Program-made: the position numbers and the translations under genes
Notes under the pieces: model-generated
What the model was told of the DNA's origin: nothing
The model's input: only the letters and a program-made list of their open reading frames with translations
Database searches by the model: none
In this document: positions 26,460 through 38,977 of the stretch, piece by piece
Layout: every line of letters begins with the position of its first letter
How positions within the stretch are numbered: the stretch's first letter is position 1
Origin: Oscheius tipulae
Taxonomy: Eukaryota; Nematoda; Chromadorea; Rhabditida; Rhabditidae
Assembly: GCA_037178975.1 (NCBI GenBank)
Contig: JASJZH010000001.1
Location: forward strand, 3,286,001-3,350,000
Reading direction: 5' to 3'
Length of the DNA stretch: 64,000 nt

Positions 26460-26899
26460 CTTTCTTTTAGCCCTAAACCTAGCTGATTGAGTTCCTGCCA
26501 AATTCAGTATTATCTAACTCTTCGTATCGCCCCCGGTATAGCCATTTATTAATTTCTGTGCATTTACACTCATAATAACTTTTTCATCACTTTTGTAACT
26601 TCTTAGTATATAATTTTATACCCCCTTTGTATACCCGCTGTTTTCATTTTTCACTTTGCAAAATTTTGGCTCTGGCATGTGAAGGGCAAAGAAACGTGAA
26701 CGGATAATAAATATTTCAACTTTCATGTTTTCGTTGTTCAAACGGATGGGTTAATATAAGAGGAAAATATTGGATCCGTGTAAAAACCATCTTGAAAAGG
26801 GGACTATTGCACAAAAGCACTACAACGGGGATGATATGTCACAGACACAGATGAGGGAATGAAATAGTTATGCTTGAAAGGGAATGTGCTACCCGAATG
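26460..26899. other. 3' flanks of GPD2 and the LysM gene (convergent)
   Basis: A/T-rich sequence with AATAAA at 26706-26711 for the GPD2 transcript. No exon is supported. Confidence 0.6.
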
Positions 26900-28009
26900 C
26901 TATCTTGTGCTATTTTGAGGATGATGGAGGAGTTCTTGCTGCTCTTCTTCGTAGTAGGTCAAGACCAGAGGAACAAGCACGAACATCATTACGACGGCTC
27001 CGATTAGAGCCCAGATGGAACAGGCGTTTGTGGAAGGAGGACGAGCGTCGACGAAATGGAAGGAGCCGGGAATACCGTTCTCGGGAAGAGTAGTTCGCGC
27101 TTGGGCTGAAACTGGAATATTTGGAGGGTGGAAAACGAGAACGGGGGTTAGTAAGGTTTGTTCACATGAGGTGAACTCTCTCTGTGCGGGACATGCTACG
27201 AGGCACACTGAGATCTTTGAGAGAAGGGCCTTCACATGGAAAACTAGTTTGAGGCAGCCAGATATGAATGCTCCCAGCAGATAGGAAGCAAAACACATCA
27301 ACATACCGATAGTCTGGTCAGCTTTATGAAAAATCTCCTCAACACTAGGATCCCGCGATCGCGAATGGTCATCGAGTAACCTCGTACGGTCGTCGACGTC
27401 TGAAACACGGAGTTCGCGAACAAAGTTAGATTATAGACCTACTAATGATATGTTCCTCGTCGTCGGAGGATGAACTGACCCCGAGAGCTGCTCGCATTCG
27501 GCTAATTGGAATTTTAACTAGGGTAAGAGCGGAAAAATCAACATCGCTGACTAGATTGTTGGCTCTTTTGATATCGGCTACCTAAAGGAAGTTGAGAAAC
27601 GGCAAAATAACAGCTTACATTGACTTGGTACTGGATCGAGAGCTTATTCAATGTGTCACCAGGCTTCAATTTGCGGTCGATGAACACAGTGTCCCTGAAA
27701 GGAATTTTTGCTTTAAAAGTCTGGGGTAACTACTACAACTAATTTAGCGTTGAAATTCTGACCCGAAAACATCTGTAACCTAATAAGCTGCTAACAAAGA
27801 AACGTTACGGGGTTGTATGCTTACTTGTAACTTGTAAAGGTCTGTATTCCGTGAATGTATGGATACTTGCTTCTAGATCGTTGTTAGGAAAGAACAAAAC
27901 AAATAAAAACTCGCTTGTAGCTCGGAGATTCTCGTCGTGGTCCTCCTCCGCTATCAGACGATGTCCTCGTCGCTCGCGACCTCATGGCGTATTGTTGAGA
28001 CTCAGACAT
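26900..28009 (-). CDS. LysM-domain single-pass membrane protein, LYSMD3/4-like
   Basis: It starts MSESQQYAMRSRATRTSSDS, directly after AGTTTTCAG. Ser- and Arg-rich N-terminus, then one LysM motif (RKLKPGDTLNKLSIQYQVNV, ADIKRANNLVSDVDFSALTL, VKIPIS), a spacer, and near the C-terminus a transmembrane helix (IWALIGAVVMMFVLVPLVLT) followed by a short Glu/Gln tail ending HHPQNSTR. This order (disordered N-terminus, LysM, single C-terminal helix) is that of animal LYSMD3/LYSMD4, proteins of the Golgi or plasma membrane with reported chitin binding. The first intron (27873-27914, 42 bases) keeps frame only if its donor is GC rather than GT. Convergent with GPD2. Confidence 0.85.
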
Positions 28010-28712
28010 CTGAAAACTAGGCGATAAGCAAAAATAATTGCTTGAAAAGGGAGAACAAGGGAAAGAGAAAGATTCGCAGGCTTGGCAAAGGCTACAATTT
28101 ATGCAAACAGACATCGTCTTTGTGTTTTCCTTCAACTTTAGACGAAAATAAGTTTTCTTTGCAACAAACACCCGAAAAAGAAAGTGAAAGTGACTGCAGG
28201 GTTTAGTGTTGGATCTAACGTGGCCCGATTTATTTTCCAACGCTCGTCCTCTGTTTACCGCATTCCAGGCTCCCGCCTAGCGAGCCGGGGATTACAGCTT
28301 TTATTATTTTCCCCTGTAATGCCTTTTCTTTATCACCAATCCATAAATCTCGTGCACACAGCCCAGGAAATCAGGTAAAAATGGACCTCATGCTGCTAGT
28401 TTGCTGGTTCGAGACATTCAGTTTGATGGAACTTTGCCTACTTCTGTTTTAGTGCACATTTACATGTCAGCTTCTCATGCGAGTTTCACTTTTCTTCCTG
28501 TGAAAATCGATAACAATCTTCACAAGATGGGTCTGGCAAACGAACCATTTTCCTTTTGTTCTCTAGAGCTGTTCTGTTTCAATTTGCCAGATGGCCCCTA
28601 AAATGTTCTGCAAGACTTTATTTAGTCGCCAGTTGCAATGGTTCGTGTTAAAGACATCTTGATCTCTGCACTTATCTTTGTAACAGACAACAACGTTTAA
28701 GGGGAAATCGCG
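28010..28712. other. Divergent upstream region of the LysM gene and IDH3A
   Basis: About 700 bases between the starts of two divergently read genes. No exon supported. Likely contains both promoters. Confidence 0.5.
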
Positions 28713-30004
28713 ATGCTCACAAAGTGCTTCGCCAAAGTCAGCTCCGTCGGGCAGATTGTCGGAAACCGTGGACTGGCTTCTGAAGTTTGTTTCCTCTTGT
28801 ATTCGCTCTTACAAGCCAATTCCAGGCCCGACGTCGCGTCACTTTAATTCCTGGAGACGGAATCGGTCCCGAAATCTCCAAGGCCGTCCAAGAGATTTTC
28901 GAAGTGGCTAAGGCTCCGATCGACTGGGATCCCGTGGATGTCACTCCTGTGAAAGGACGTGACGGAATTTTCCGCATTCCACCCAGATGCATTGAGCTTA
29001 TGCACAAGAACAAGGTACTTTTGCTCAACTTTCCTTCCAATCAAGCATTCCTTTAGGTCGGACTAAAGGGACCCCTTGAAACGCCGATCGGAAAAGGACA
29101 TCGCTCCCTCAACTTGGCCGTCAGAAAGGAGTTCAACCTCTACGCCAATGTCCGTCCCTGCCGTTCTCTCGAAGGACATAAGACCCTCTACGATAATGTC
29201 GATGTCGTTACCATTCGCGAGAATACAGAGGGAGAATACTCCGGAATTGAGCACGAGGTTTTTTGTCTGGAATGATCCGACCTAATCAATCTCTTTAGGT
29301 TGCCAGCGGTGTCGTCCAGTCAATCAAATTAATCACGGAGGAGGCTTCCCGACGTGTGGCCAAGTATGCCTTTGAATATGCGCGTCAGAATGGACGTAAA
29401 GTAGTTACTGCCGTTCACAAAGGTACACTTCTTGTTTTTTTTCTTTCTATTCATTACTTTCAGCCAATATCATGCGTATGTCCGACGGTCTTTTCCTGAA
29501 CATGTGTCGTCAACAGGCTTCTCAATACCCTGACATCAAATTCAAGGAGGCTTACCTCGACACCGTATGTCTCAACATGGTCCAAGACCCCGGACAGTAC
29601 GACGTCCTCGTTATGCCCAATCTTTACGGAGATATTCTCTCCGATCTTTGCGCTGGTCTCATCGGAGGACTCGGAGTAACTCCTTCTGGAAACATTGGGG
29701 AAGATGCCGCCGTCTTTGAGTAAGTTCCAGATTTTCTAACCTTTCGTTTTTCCTAAATTTCAGATCTGTCCACGGAACTGCTCCCGATATTGCCGGACAG
29801 AACAAGGCCAATCCGACCGCTCTCCTTCTGTCTGCTGTCATGATGCTCCGCTACATGAACCTCAATTCTTATGCCGACAAGATCGAGAGAGCAGTCTTTT
29901 CCGCCATCGCCGAAGGCACCTGCAAGACTGGCGATCTTGGAGGAACAGGCACTTGCTCATCTTTCACAGAAGACATCTGTGCTCGCATTAGAAACTCCGA
30001 TTAA
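28713..30004 (+). CDS. IDH3A: NAD-dependent isocitrate dehydrogenase, catalytic alpha subunit
   Basis: Mitochondrial citric acid cycle enzyme converting isocitrate to 2-oxoglutarate. It begins [20 protein letters not shown], a basic presequence. Motifs in order: [54 protein letters not shown] (isocitrate-binding arginines), [19 protein letters not shown] (the Tyr of the active site), [20 protein letters not shown] (catalytic Lys), [40 protein letters not shown] (metal-binding Asps), [20 protein letters not shown]. These mark the catalytic alpha rather than the regulatory subunits. It ends [11 protein letters not shown]. Polyadenylation signal AATAAA at 30214. Seven or so exons with small introns; length is normal for the family. 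Confidence 0.97.
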
Positions 30005-30367
30005 ACAATAGAGTTCATATCTCCAAGATTCTAGAAGTAGTAATAATACGCGTTTTTCATGTGACTTTGTCCATTTAGTCTTTTAGACGTGCACAATAGC
30101 AATCTTTTATCTACTTCTGTCTCTCGACCCTTATTTTTCCCTGCGATTGTATTTCTTACTATGCGAAGTCATGAGATTTTAGAACTGCTTTATACTTGAC
30201 CCGTGTCCTAGCAAATAAAGTTTTTGTAGTCTGTGATGTCCCAAATTTGGGTGGATCTGGAAAGAAGAACAGTAATTTGAAGCAAGATTTATTAGGTCGA
30301 GGACGAACGTTATAGAATATGTAAAACGGGAATGATTAAAATACATGGTGGGTAGGATATTTTTTTT
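30005..30367. other. 3' flanks of IDH3A and the Tudor-like gene (convergent)
   Basis: Contains AATAAA at 30214-30219 for IDH3A. No exon supported. Confidence 0.6.
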
Positions 30368-32240
30368 TTAGAGAGAGGCGATGCCTTCTAAGATCAGAGT
30401 GAGTTGAGGATCCTCGTCGGACAGAATGCTGACATAGGAAGAGGCGAGAGACAGAGCACAGGCCTTCACAGTGAACTTCATGTTGGAGTCAGCGCATTGA
30501 GGAAGGACACCTTGGACCCAGTCGTATCTAGAAACTTTGGGAATAGGACAAAACTATCAGACTTACAATGACATCAAGTTTACAGCACCCGTCGAAGCAT
30601 GTTGTTTGGCTACCGAAGACTGTTTGAGAGGAGACAGCTCCGTGGTCACAGACGACTTGTGGTTGTGACGAGTCGAGTTAGAATCAAGATCGACAGAGCT
30701 GGAAGGCGTGATCGGAGGCAGCAAAGGCTTATTTTCCGTCGGATCCGACGACTTTGGCGATATGTCAGGCGATCTTCTCAGCACCAAAGGCTTCTCGTAC
30801 AGCTCAAAGAGTTCCTCGGCAATGCCGTCCAGAGACAAGATTTTTCTAGCGTTGAAGGTGGTGTTGGGAGCTGAATAAATCTCGTTGGCAGCGGGGGGAG
30901 GATACTTCGGATGGCCATCTCTCGTCAAATTGAATTCATAGTTGCTCTGGATCACCTTCTGGAAAAACATGGTTTACATTGGTCTACTAAAAATAACTAA
31001 CCCTGACCTCGTCCGTAATTTGTGAGACAGTCATGGGAACCCGTTTTTTGTCAGGAGTTAGAAGAAGGCCGCGTTCTTCAAACTTTTGAATGTAAGTGCT
31101 GAACCATTCGGAATTCTCGTGTACCCACTCCAGATCCGGCATGATGTCCTGAACGAAACTGTGAACCAAGCGCAATGAACAGTAACATACCTTTTCACTC
31201 TTCATTCCAAACATGTATCCGGCATAGACATCGTGGGCACGGAACGCGTTGTACTTCGTATTAATCACGGCGACCAGTTCGTTGACAAGTTTCTGAACAT
31301 GTTGTTGCGGAAGGAAGTACGAGACGCATACACTGGGAGTCCACTTCATATTGTTAACTTTGGCCAGGAACAGACTGCTTGCGATCTGCTTCGTGTTCAA
31401 TTCGTCCGGAAGCTTGTAGATGTCCTTGGCTTCCATGTCGGCGAAGGCATTGAAGTCGAGACATATGCAATGGAAGGTGCCAGGCAGCATGCCTTGTCCG
31501 ACGATGACGGCACGAATGATATCGTGCGACTTTCGGATAATGCACGCTCTGCCGGGACGGATCTCTTTCATCGGCTTGAATCCATTGTTGGCACGTTCCC
31601 AATGGCTGAAAGAAGAAATAAGGTACTAAGAAAGAAGACCTACAATGCGACGTCTTGAATGTAGTTCGCTCTTTCAGAGTTCATGTTGCCCTGAAGCGTG
31701 CTGGCCAGGACACAGCGCGGGGGGATAAAATGCAGCGGAGCAACAAATATCGTTCCGCTCTTCTCCAGATCAGCGACACATTTAGCCTCCTTCTTCAAGT
31801 TCAGCCAGTTGAGATCCATCTGCAGGGCTTCGCGACAGGTGCCGAATCGGAGCTTTTTGACATCCAGAGCGTGACGGAGAGAGACTTCCGGTCTTCTTTT
31901 CTTGCCTGAAATCACGACGAAAACAATTTCGAAAAGAAAGAGGAGATACCAGAATCCGGGTAGGCACAATCGAAGTATTCAGGATTCATGTCGACAGCTC
32001 TCTTAACACGGGAATTGAGATCGGTGAAGGGGACAAGAGTCGATTTTTCTGGAAAGAATCTTTTGAGATCCAGCTCCAATTTGTAGTCATAGTCCTCATC
32101 TTCGTTAGTAGATGTACTGGACTTCGTTTTCTTCTTAATCAGAGATGACGTATACAAAACCTAGAACAGCGTACTAATTCCGGAGGATTTGCGGCTATAA
32201 ACTGCTGTGCCTTTTCGACGATTGACAGGCCGTCCGTCAT
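30368..32240 (-). CDS. Tudor-domain-like protein, otherwise uncharacterised
   Basis: A gene of about seven exons encoding roughly 560 residues. A central stretch (KEIRPGRACIIRKSHDIIRA, VIVGQGMLPGTFHCICLDFN, DIYKLPDELN) has the spacing of a Tudor barrel: G-x-x-C, RA-x-V, then a D-F/Y-N/G turn and a final LP. N-terminal and middle parts (FEKSTLVPFTDLNSRVKRAV is not certain; WTPSVCVSYFLPQQHVQKLV and YAGYMFGMKSEKV are clear) look folded, and a Ser/Pro/Lys-rich linker (SPDISPKSSDPTENK) precedes the C-terminal helices ending LILEGIASL. Animal Tudor proteins of this kind often act in small-RNA pathways, but nothing here proves that. The 5' end is uncertain: the ATG at 32240 does not join cleanly to the second exon at 32160. 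Confidence 0.68.
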
Positions 32241-33147
32241 GATCGAATCTTAAACGTAGGAGAATTGAATAGAAACACCAAGACTGGCAAGGAAATTGTT
32301 GTAGGAAAACAGAAAATTACGCCGTTGGCCATAAAATGCTACTACTTGCTGTTTGTCAACAAAAACGGCAAAAAAAGAAAGAAATGTGAAGAAAGACAAG
32401 CAATAGGTTTACGAGAGTTTTGAAAAAAAATCCACTCCCCGACCTCGAATTCGCCGCAATCGGTTCCGCTGCAAGCCGATTTCGAATCATTTACAAATCG
32501 TTTTTACCGCATGTTTTTATTCAGTTCCTGACCGTTTTCAAGCAATTTTCTTGCTAAAATGGTTGCAAGCTGAATCTAGAAGATAATTGTAGACGGTTGG
32601 CTAGAAAAAGCTGCATTTTGCCTAAGAAAACCCGGTAAAGAGACATCAGTACAAATCCGGTTTATTGGTTTTTAAGACAAGATAGTATTACGACAAAGAA
32701 AAAGCTTTGTGCAAAAAACAGTGGCTTTATTGGAAATAGCGAGGTAGATCGGATATGCTCAAGATCAGGCGTGTAGTTTTTTCATTTTTTTGTTTCGACG
32801 GCTTTATAACATAGTCGAGAGTGTTCTTCTTTCCTTCTTTCTTAGGTTTGCGGCCAGGAATCAACTAAACAAACTGTTTATGAAAAAGGATTAGGATACC
32901 TTCAAGTTCGGGGTAGCTGTCAGCACATCTTTTTACTTCTCTGTTTTGTCTTTTTATTTATGTTTTTGGGTCAGTTTTGAAAGACGAGGGCGCTCGTAAC
33001 CATATGTCTTTTGCAAAACATATTCTTCGGTAAGGCAACTTGCCTTCTTCGACAGCCGGAACATTTTGGGCGGTGTTGACGGTAAATTGACTTATCACGC
33101 TTCTTTTGAAAACAAAAAATTGCAAGAATATATAAAAGAAATCATTT
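32241..33147. other. Intergenic, no gene seen
   Basis: About 900 A/T-rich bases upstream of the Tudor-like gene and left of a repeat block. Several short frames only. No supported exon. Confidence 0.55.
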
Positions 33148-33815
33148 GGTAATACTTCGGCAGGCATCACGCTTTATTCAAATTTTTTCGCGCACAATTT
33201 CGTTTTTGGCGCGAATTCAATTTTTCTTGTTTTTTTTGGTAATACTTCGGCAGGCAACACGCATCATTCGAATTTTTTCGCGCGCAATTTCGTTTTTTTT
33301 GGTACGGATTCAATTTTTCTTTTATTTTTTCAAGCTTTTCCCAGTTTTATCGCTCATTTCTGCTATTTTTCCGTATTTGTCTCGTTTTATCCTTCTTTTG
33401 TCCTCAACAAATGGTCTGCTATGCGTCTAGAAAGATAAATGTAGTAGCTACAGCCCGTTTTGAAACCCTTTTTTCGTATTTACAGACAATTCAAGAAGAG
33501 TAACGCGTTGTTTTGAAACGTTGTTTTACGGATAAACGGCAGAAATGACCGGCAATATACGGAAAAATAGCAGAAATGAGCTATAAAACTGGGAAAAGCT
33601 TGAAAAAATAAAAGAAAAATTGAATCCGCGCCAAAAAGCGAAATTGCGCGCGAAAAAATTCGAATGATGGTTGTTGCCTGCCGAAGTATTACCGTTTTTT
33701 TTTCAGCTTTGTCACTCATTTCTGCTATTTTTCCGTATTTGTCTCTTTTTATCATTCTTTTGTCTTCAATAAACGGTGTGTTATGTATCTGAAAAGAAAA
33801 AAAGGTTTTGAAAGC

Positions 33816-33853
<38 letters not shown>

Positions 33854-33890
33854 ATATTTACAGATAATTCATGAAGAGTGACGCCGGAAA
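33148..33890. repeat. Fold-back, MITE-like repeat block with internal duplications
   Basis: GGTAATACTTCGGCAGGCA occurs at 33148 and again at 33238 (exactly 90 bases apart) and inverted, ending at 33693. The left arm (about 33238-33385) and the right arm (about 33540-33693) are near-perfect inverted repeats including TTCAATTTTTCTTTTATTTT and TCAAGCTTTTCCCAGTTTTA. A further copy of the inner part, from CTCATTTCTGCTATTTTTCC to TTTACAGA, recurs in direct orientation at about 33708-33890 and is interrupted by a run of roughly 33 T (33819-33852). No transposase frame is present. This looks like a non-autonomous DNA-element cluster. Confidence 0.85.
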
Positions 33891-34303
33891 GGACTGGAAA
33901 GAAGAACTGTGATGTGTTTTTATCTTATTTTTCCGCAGAAAAAATAAGTCTTGTCAACGGGTTAACATGTTTTGGTCGAAATCGAACATATCGAATTTTG
34001 GCGAAAATCGTTACAGTTCAAAATCAATTTCGGGCAAATCGAAGCAGACCTCAAGCAATAACCTCACATTCAAACGCTCGAAGTTCATTTTCATAAACTT
34101 CAGTTCGTTTCTTTGTCATTCGGCCCACAGAACCAGCTTTTTTTGTTTGAAACATGGTAATCAAATGACAGTGTTTTTCAACATTTCATTAGAAAACAAA
34201 GTAACATGCAAACCATTTATTCGTGGTGGCACTTGAGCTAGAAGATCTATCGGGACCCGTGGTTGAGATGAGATGATGAGAATGTGGTTGAGAGAAAGAG
34301 AGG
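33891..34303. other. 3' flank of the dipeptidyl peptidase gene
   Basis: A/T-rich sequence between the repeat block and the end of the peptidase gene. No exon is supported. Confidence 0.55.
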
Positions 34304-37300
34304 CTACTTGAGAAGACACTCCCTTAGGAACTTAGTCATTCGGGTGTAACCGTGAAGCCATTTGGGACCGGCTGTAAGATGATGTCTCTCGTTTGGATAG
34401 ACCATCAGGTCAAAGTCGATCCCATTGTTTTGAAGAGCCTCGATGAAGATCGCTGAGTTCTGATAATGAACATTATCTGAATTTAGGACCGTTAGTCAGA
34501 GAGAATAATAGAGAGCGAACCATCAGTCAGTCCATGAATCAAAAGGAGCTGGGTCGTCTTGAACTTGGCTAAATTGTCCTGACTGACATCCACATACGAT
34601 TCCTTTGGTCTCGAGCCCATGTAACGCTCAGTATAGGCCGCGTCGTAAAATTGGAAGTTAATAACAGGAGCTCCACTGATCGCACACTTGAACATTTTCT
34701 CTGGGGCCATCTCGACTATACGAAGAGTCGCGAACCCGCCATAGGACCAGCCGTGAATGGCTATGTGATTCGGATCAAGGTAGGGATACTTCTTCAGGGC
34801 GAGTCGCGTCACCTCGATCTGATCCTCCATTTCTGCATGGCCGAGTGCTCCATAGATCGGACTGCGATACTTCCAGCCGCGTCCTCCGGCTCCGCGGGCA
34901 TCGATTTTGAGCACGGCGATGTGCAAATTTGTGACGAGATAGTCCACGTAGCCTACAGAGAAACTCTCGTCTATCGTCTGCCAGCCGGGTCCTCCGTAGA
35001 CGTAAACGAGCAGAGGCAGAGCACGCAGATGACTCCGAGAATGGGGAAGATAGAGTCGCGTAGAGGCCTCGATTCCACCTTCCAACTGGATCGTGTCATC
35101 GATTATGGTAGGCAAGACCGTCTTCTGGACCAGCTGTTCCATTCGGACATCGTGCAGGACCTCCTTGACTGACTCGAGCTGTCCTTTCGAGCTGACTTCG
35201 GCCTGGTAATATCGATGAAACGTAGGACCGCGACAGTGGATGGACAGTCTCTTGCCAGAGTCGGAAAATGTCGAAACAGCAAAGCTGCAATTGTTCGGAA
35301 GGGAGCAGGTGACACAGCTAAAGACATTGGAGTTTCTGGCTACATCCTTGGTCACGTAGAGATGATGCGATGTGGGACGGGGAGCCATTGTGTTGAAGTA
35401 GATGAGTCCATTGGCTGCGTCATGACGAATCACCGAACGGACGTCGAATTGGCCAAGAGATAAGACCTGTCTGGATCCCTCGAAGACTCTGACCACATGC
35501 TGATAGATGTTCCCGCTGGATAGTTGGAGATGAGGCAGGATAAGAAAGATCGAGTCTTCAGTCGAGACGAGATTCCTGTACTCTTCGGGCATGGCCCACG
35601 TCTTGGCTGGGTAGCTGAACTCGAAGACCAGCTTGCACATTTCCGTATTGAAGTCACAGAGCGTCAGCGAGGTCTCGTTCTGCCAGCGGTTTGCCCAAAC
35701 TGCTGCGAGAACTTCCTGGCCTCCGTAGCGGATCCACGAAGCGCCGAACAGGTAATGGAAGGCGCTGGAAAGGATTGATTGTTTTTATATTTAATCTCAG
35801 AAGGTTCTATCACTTTGTTAAAAATGATATAAGTGACCCCGAGCAAAGAGTAAGAAGAGCAAGTTAGTCGGCAGTACAAGAACAAGTCCTAGGGTAGCAA
35901 CGCGGGAAAAATGAAGTACAGAGCAATGCAAAGAGGGGATAAGAACAGGAGCTGTAGGGAAAAGAAGATGAAAATGGTGAAAGCGGAAGTCAGAGAGCGT
36001 CTGTCGTGTGGATATTAAGATCTATGTATGAGAACTTGTCAAAAAGGGAAAGAAGAGTAGGACGGGAGAATGCCAAACAGGAAACAAGAGAAGGTACAGA
36101 GAGAGTATGAGTAAGATGCTCAAGATGAGAAAAAGACAGCGTTAGCGTGAGATATTGTGAAGCGTAAGGATGAGGGAGAAGAAAATTGTGAAAGAGAGGG
36201 AAGGAACGTGATTGATAGACAGAGAGAACAAGATGGCCAGAAAAAAGAGTTAGAGAGAGATAGCTCAAAAGAATAAAAAAACCAACCTGCTGTCTCTATG
36301 CTGAACATCCATGGACTTGGTGGATCCGGTGGCCTTGTCCCAAATGTTGATTGTATAGCGAGGCAGTTTCTTCTCTCCCGTCTTCTGATAGACCAGCTTA
36401 GTATCGATCTGGTACTTTTCCTGTGCTCTATAGGCCGTCAGAGTGATTGCCGGTTCATCGCTGCTGTCACGAGAGGCAAAAGCAATCTTCGATCCGTCCT
36501 TTGACCACCAGATAGCCTGTTTTGTGCCGAAGATCTCCTCCTCGGTCATCCAGTCGAACATTCCATGGATTTGGGTCGTCGTCTTCGAATTGGTCGAAAT
36601 GTCGACCGGCTGCAGACCAGGCTCGGCCACGTAGAAGAGATGTCCGTTCTGAGCGAAAAGGTAGTCCTTGCCCAATGGACTCCACTGCATGTAGTTGATG
36701 TTCTCGGCCTGTTTCGTCTGTCTCGTCACGCGGACCAGAGTCTTCGTCTTAAGATCCAGCACATTGACCACATTCGAAGCCAGCTCGGGATTTGTGCTTG
36801 GATTCTCGGCCGCATAGGACAAAGAGACGTGGGTACAATCCGCATTGCACTGGACTGAGGCTCCTCGTTGAAGAAGGTCGTGAATTTCTTTGTAGGCTAT
36901 CAGGACCGAGTGATTGCCGTCCACTGTCATGATGTTCAGCCCTTCTGAAGATTGAAAAATTGCTAGGCAGCGAGACTAAAGGCTTACGGTCGCTGTCGAA
37001 GACGAGACGTCCATCACGCAGCCAGCTCGGGGCACCGGTCGAGGAACGGTACTGCTTGAAGTCCGTGAGATTGAGCAGATGGTGTGACGGATCTTGGGCA
37101 TTCGCGTTCACTGAAAGATCAATACTGTACAGGAAGAAGAAAACATGATTTGGAAAACTACGCATATAGTTCTGCTGTGGTTTCTTAGTTAAACCTTCTG
37201 TAGTAGCACTAAAAACAGCAACAGTTTCAAACAATTTACTATTCACTGGACTGCAGAGAATCTAGAGCCAATCCACGACTTCCTCGATTCTCCTTATGGT

Positions 37301-37990
37301 TCACAGTGGTCGGTCAACCAACATTACATTAGCTTCAACTGTCCAATAAAATGAGCTTTTTGGAAACTGTGGGACAAATGGTGAGTAAAGACTACTTTAG
37401 CAGTGGGAACACAAAGAAACAGAAAGACTCACACGGTGTGAAGATGTAGCCGCAGAGAAAGATGAGAAGGCAGATGACGAATATGACTAGAAGAGCGGTG
37501 ATGATTCCTCGCCAGTCCCGCCGTTGAGCATTGCCTGTTCCGAGCTCCTGAATGAAGAAGAGTCAGTTACAGTACCTAGCCCCCTTCTGCCTCATCCATC
37601 TACTAACAGTTCAGCTGCTAGATCAACTAAAGATTGCGAATACGGGTGGATGTCGCGACAGAGAGAGAGGGAAGCTGCGGCACGCGAGCATGACAGCCGT
37701 GTAAAGATCAAGATCTATGGGAGCACGCGGTGGCTGTACTTTCACGCCTGTAGAATAACAAACTTTTTGATGCTGAGAGGGAGGTGACATAGGTAGACGA
37801 TGGAGATAGACACAACTGATTGTCAGTCTTGTTAGCCATCTGGTCAAAACGTTTCAGAAGTTGTAAAGGAATTAAGCGTTTGCAAATTGTTTGCATTGTA
37901 AAGTGGAAGTAATTAATGGAAATTACTTACCAAGCTCTCGTAGTCGGGCTTGTAGCGCGAGAGAGGATAGGCAGTGATAACTATGGGCAT
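34304..37990 (-). CDS. Dipeptidyl peptidase IV-family serine protease (S9B), type II membrane protein
   Basis: Cleaves X-Pro/X-Ala dipeptides from peptide N-termini at the cell surface if active. The start used here gives MPIVITAYPLSRYKPDYESL on a 20-codon exon (37931-37990), then a cytosolic segment and one membrane helix (GIITALLVIFVICLLIFLCG). The β-propeller follows, then the α/β-hydrolase. The catalytic triad is intact: nucleophile Ser in IHGWSYGGFATL, Asp in HGLTDDNVHYQNS (split by an intron), His in MVYPNERHHLTAG. PLLVYVYGGPGWQ is the typical S9 oxyanion region. The propeller glutamates were not all traced; EEEIFGTKQAIWWSKDG contains the double-Glu motif position of DPP4. It ends FLRECLLK. 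Active peptidase, not a DPP6/10-type dead homologue, is inferred from the triad. Two more possible first exons lie upstream. Confidence 0.93.
37759..37818. repeat. 60-bp inverted repeat, left copy
   Basis: From CAAACTTTTTGATGCTGAGA to GGAGATAGACACAACTG. It is repeated in reverse complement at 38271-38330 with about two mismatches. It sits in the intron after the 37931-37990 first exon of the peptidase gene. Confidence 0.9.
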
Positions 37991-38270
37991 TTAGATGAGC
38001 AAACCGAGAGACTCGCTTATCAGAGGAACTGTTGAGTGTTCGGGAAACAACCATAAAAGCTGCGTCGCTATTCTCGGGTAGACGCATGGGAAAGCAGAAA
38101 AGAAAAGCAGCAAGAATACTAGGATTAGGAAACTGATGAATAGCTGAAGCAAGTCGGGAATGTACTTAAGAGATCTTAGAAATGGGGCTTCCAAAGGGCT
38201 ACATCTACTGATCTGCTGGTACCTACAACAGATTCGGAAACCCTACAGAAGCAGCTTCAAATTTTGGCAG

Positions 38271-38330
38271 CAGTTGTGTCTATCTCCATCGTCTACCTAT
38301 GTCACCACCCTCTCAGCATCAAAAAGTTTG
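38271..38330. repeat. 60-bp inverted repeat, right copy
   Basis: Reverse complement of 37759-37818. The two copies bracket the short first exon of the peptidase gene, 452 bases apart. No target-site duplication was evident. Confidence 0.9.
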
Positions 38331-38977
38331 CTTGAAAAGTTAGGGAACAGCAGAAATTGATGTTTGTCTTAGAAGAAGACAGTCGAAACTCATTGTCACC
38401 CAGTTCCAATCGAACAGTCAGTCACCTAAGAACTTTTAGTTATGTGAATTTCACCCCTACCTCTTCAAGTCTCTTCCCAGTTTGACTTTTGCCGCCTTCC
38501 CCCGTCTGCGTCATAATGTCATTTGCGTGTTCCCTTTGTCCATCCCGACGTTCCCCCAACAAAAGTCTTTTCGTTTTCCGCTCAATTTGTCTCCTGTCTC
38601 CCTTCCTAATTACCCCTAGCATTTTCCCACCGAACGCTCGTCTCCCGTAGTCGCCTCTCTTTACACACTTGTTTCGGAAGGCGAGAGAGCCCAGCCAGCC
38701 GGTCATTTGCTGCTCATTAGAGCCCGCTCAAGCCCGGAATTTTTCACGAAATTGCCGACGGGAAGAGGTTGGGTGTGTACTGATAAAGTGAAGGAGTATA
38801 GGGATGAGACTGGAGGGGTTTGAGGTGGGAAACCCGGGCGCTCTTTAGACATTAATCTCGTGATTCTTTCCAAAACCTCAAAACTTTTGGGGTTTAGAAG
38901 AGTCCGGACAGAAAGAAACAGAAGAAATGGGTCGACTCGTAGCAATAGAAGAAGGACAGGAGCGAATCGAAACGAAC

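Noticed and set aside
32160-32205. A 14-base GT...AG interval that would join the Tudor-gene start to its second exon
   Set aside because: Far too short for a spliceosomal intron; the 5' end is more likely misplaced or contains another exon.
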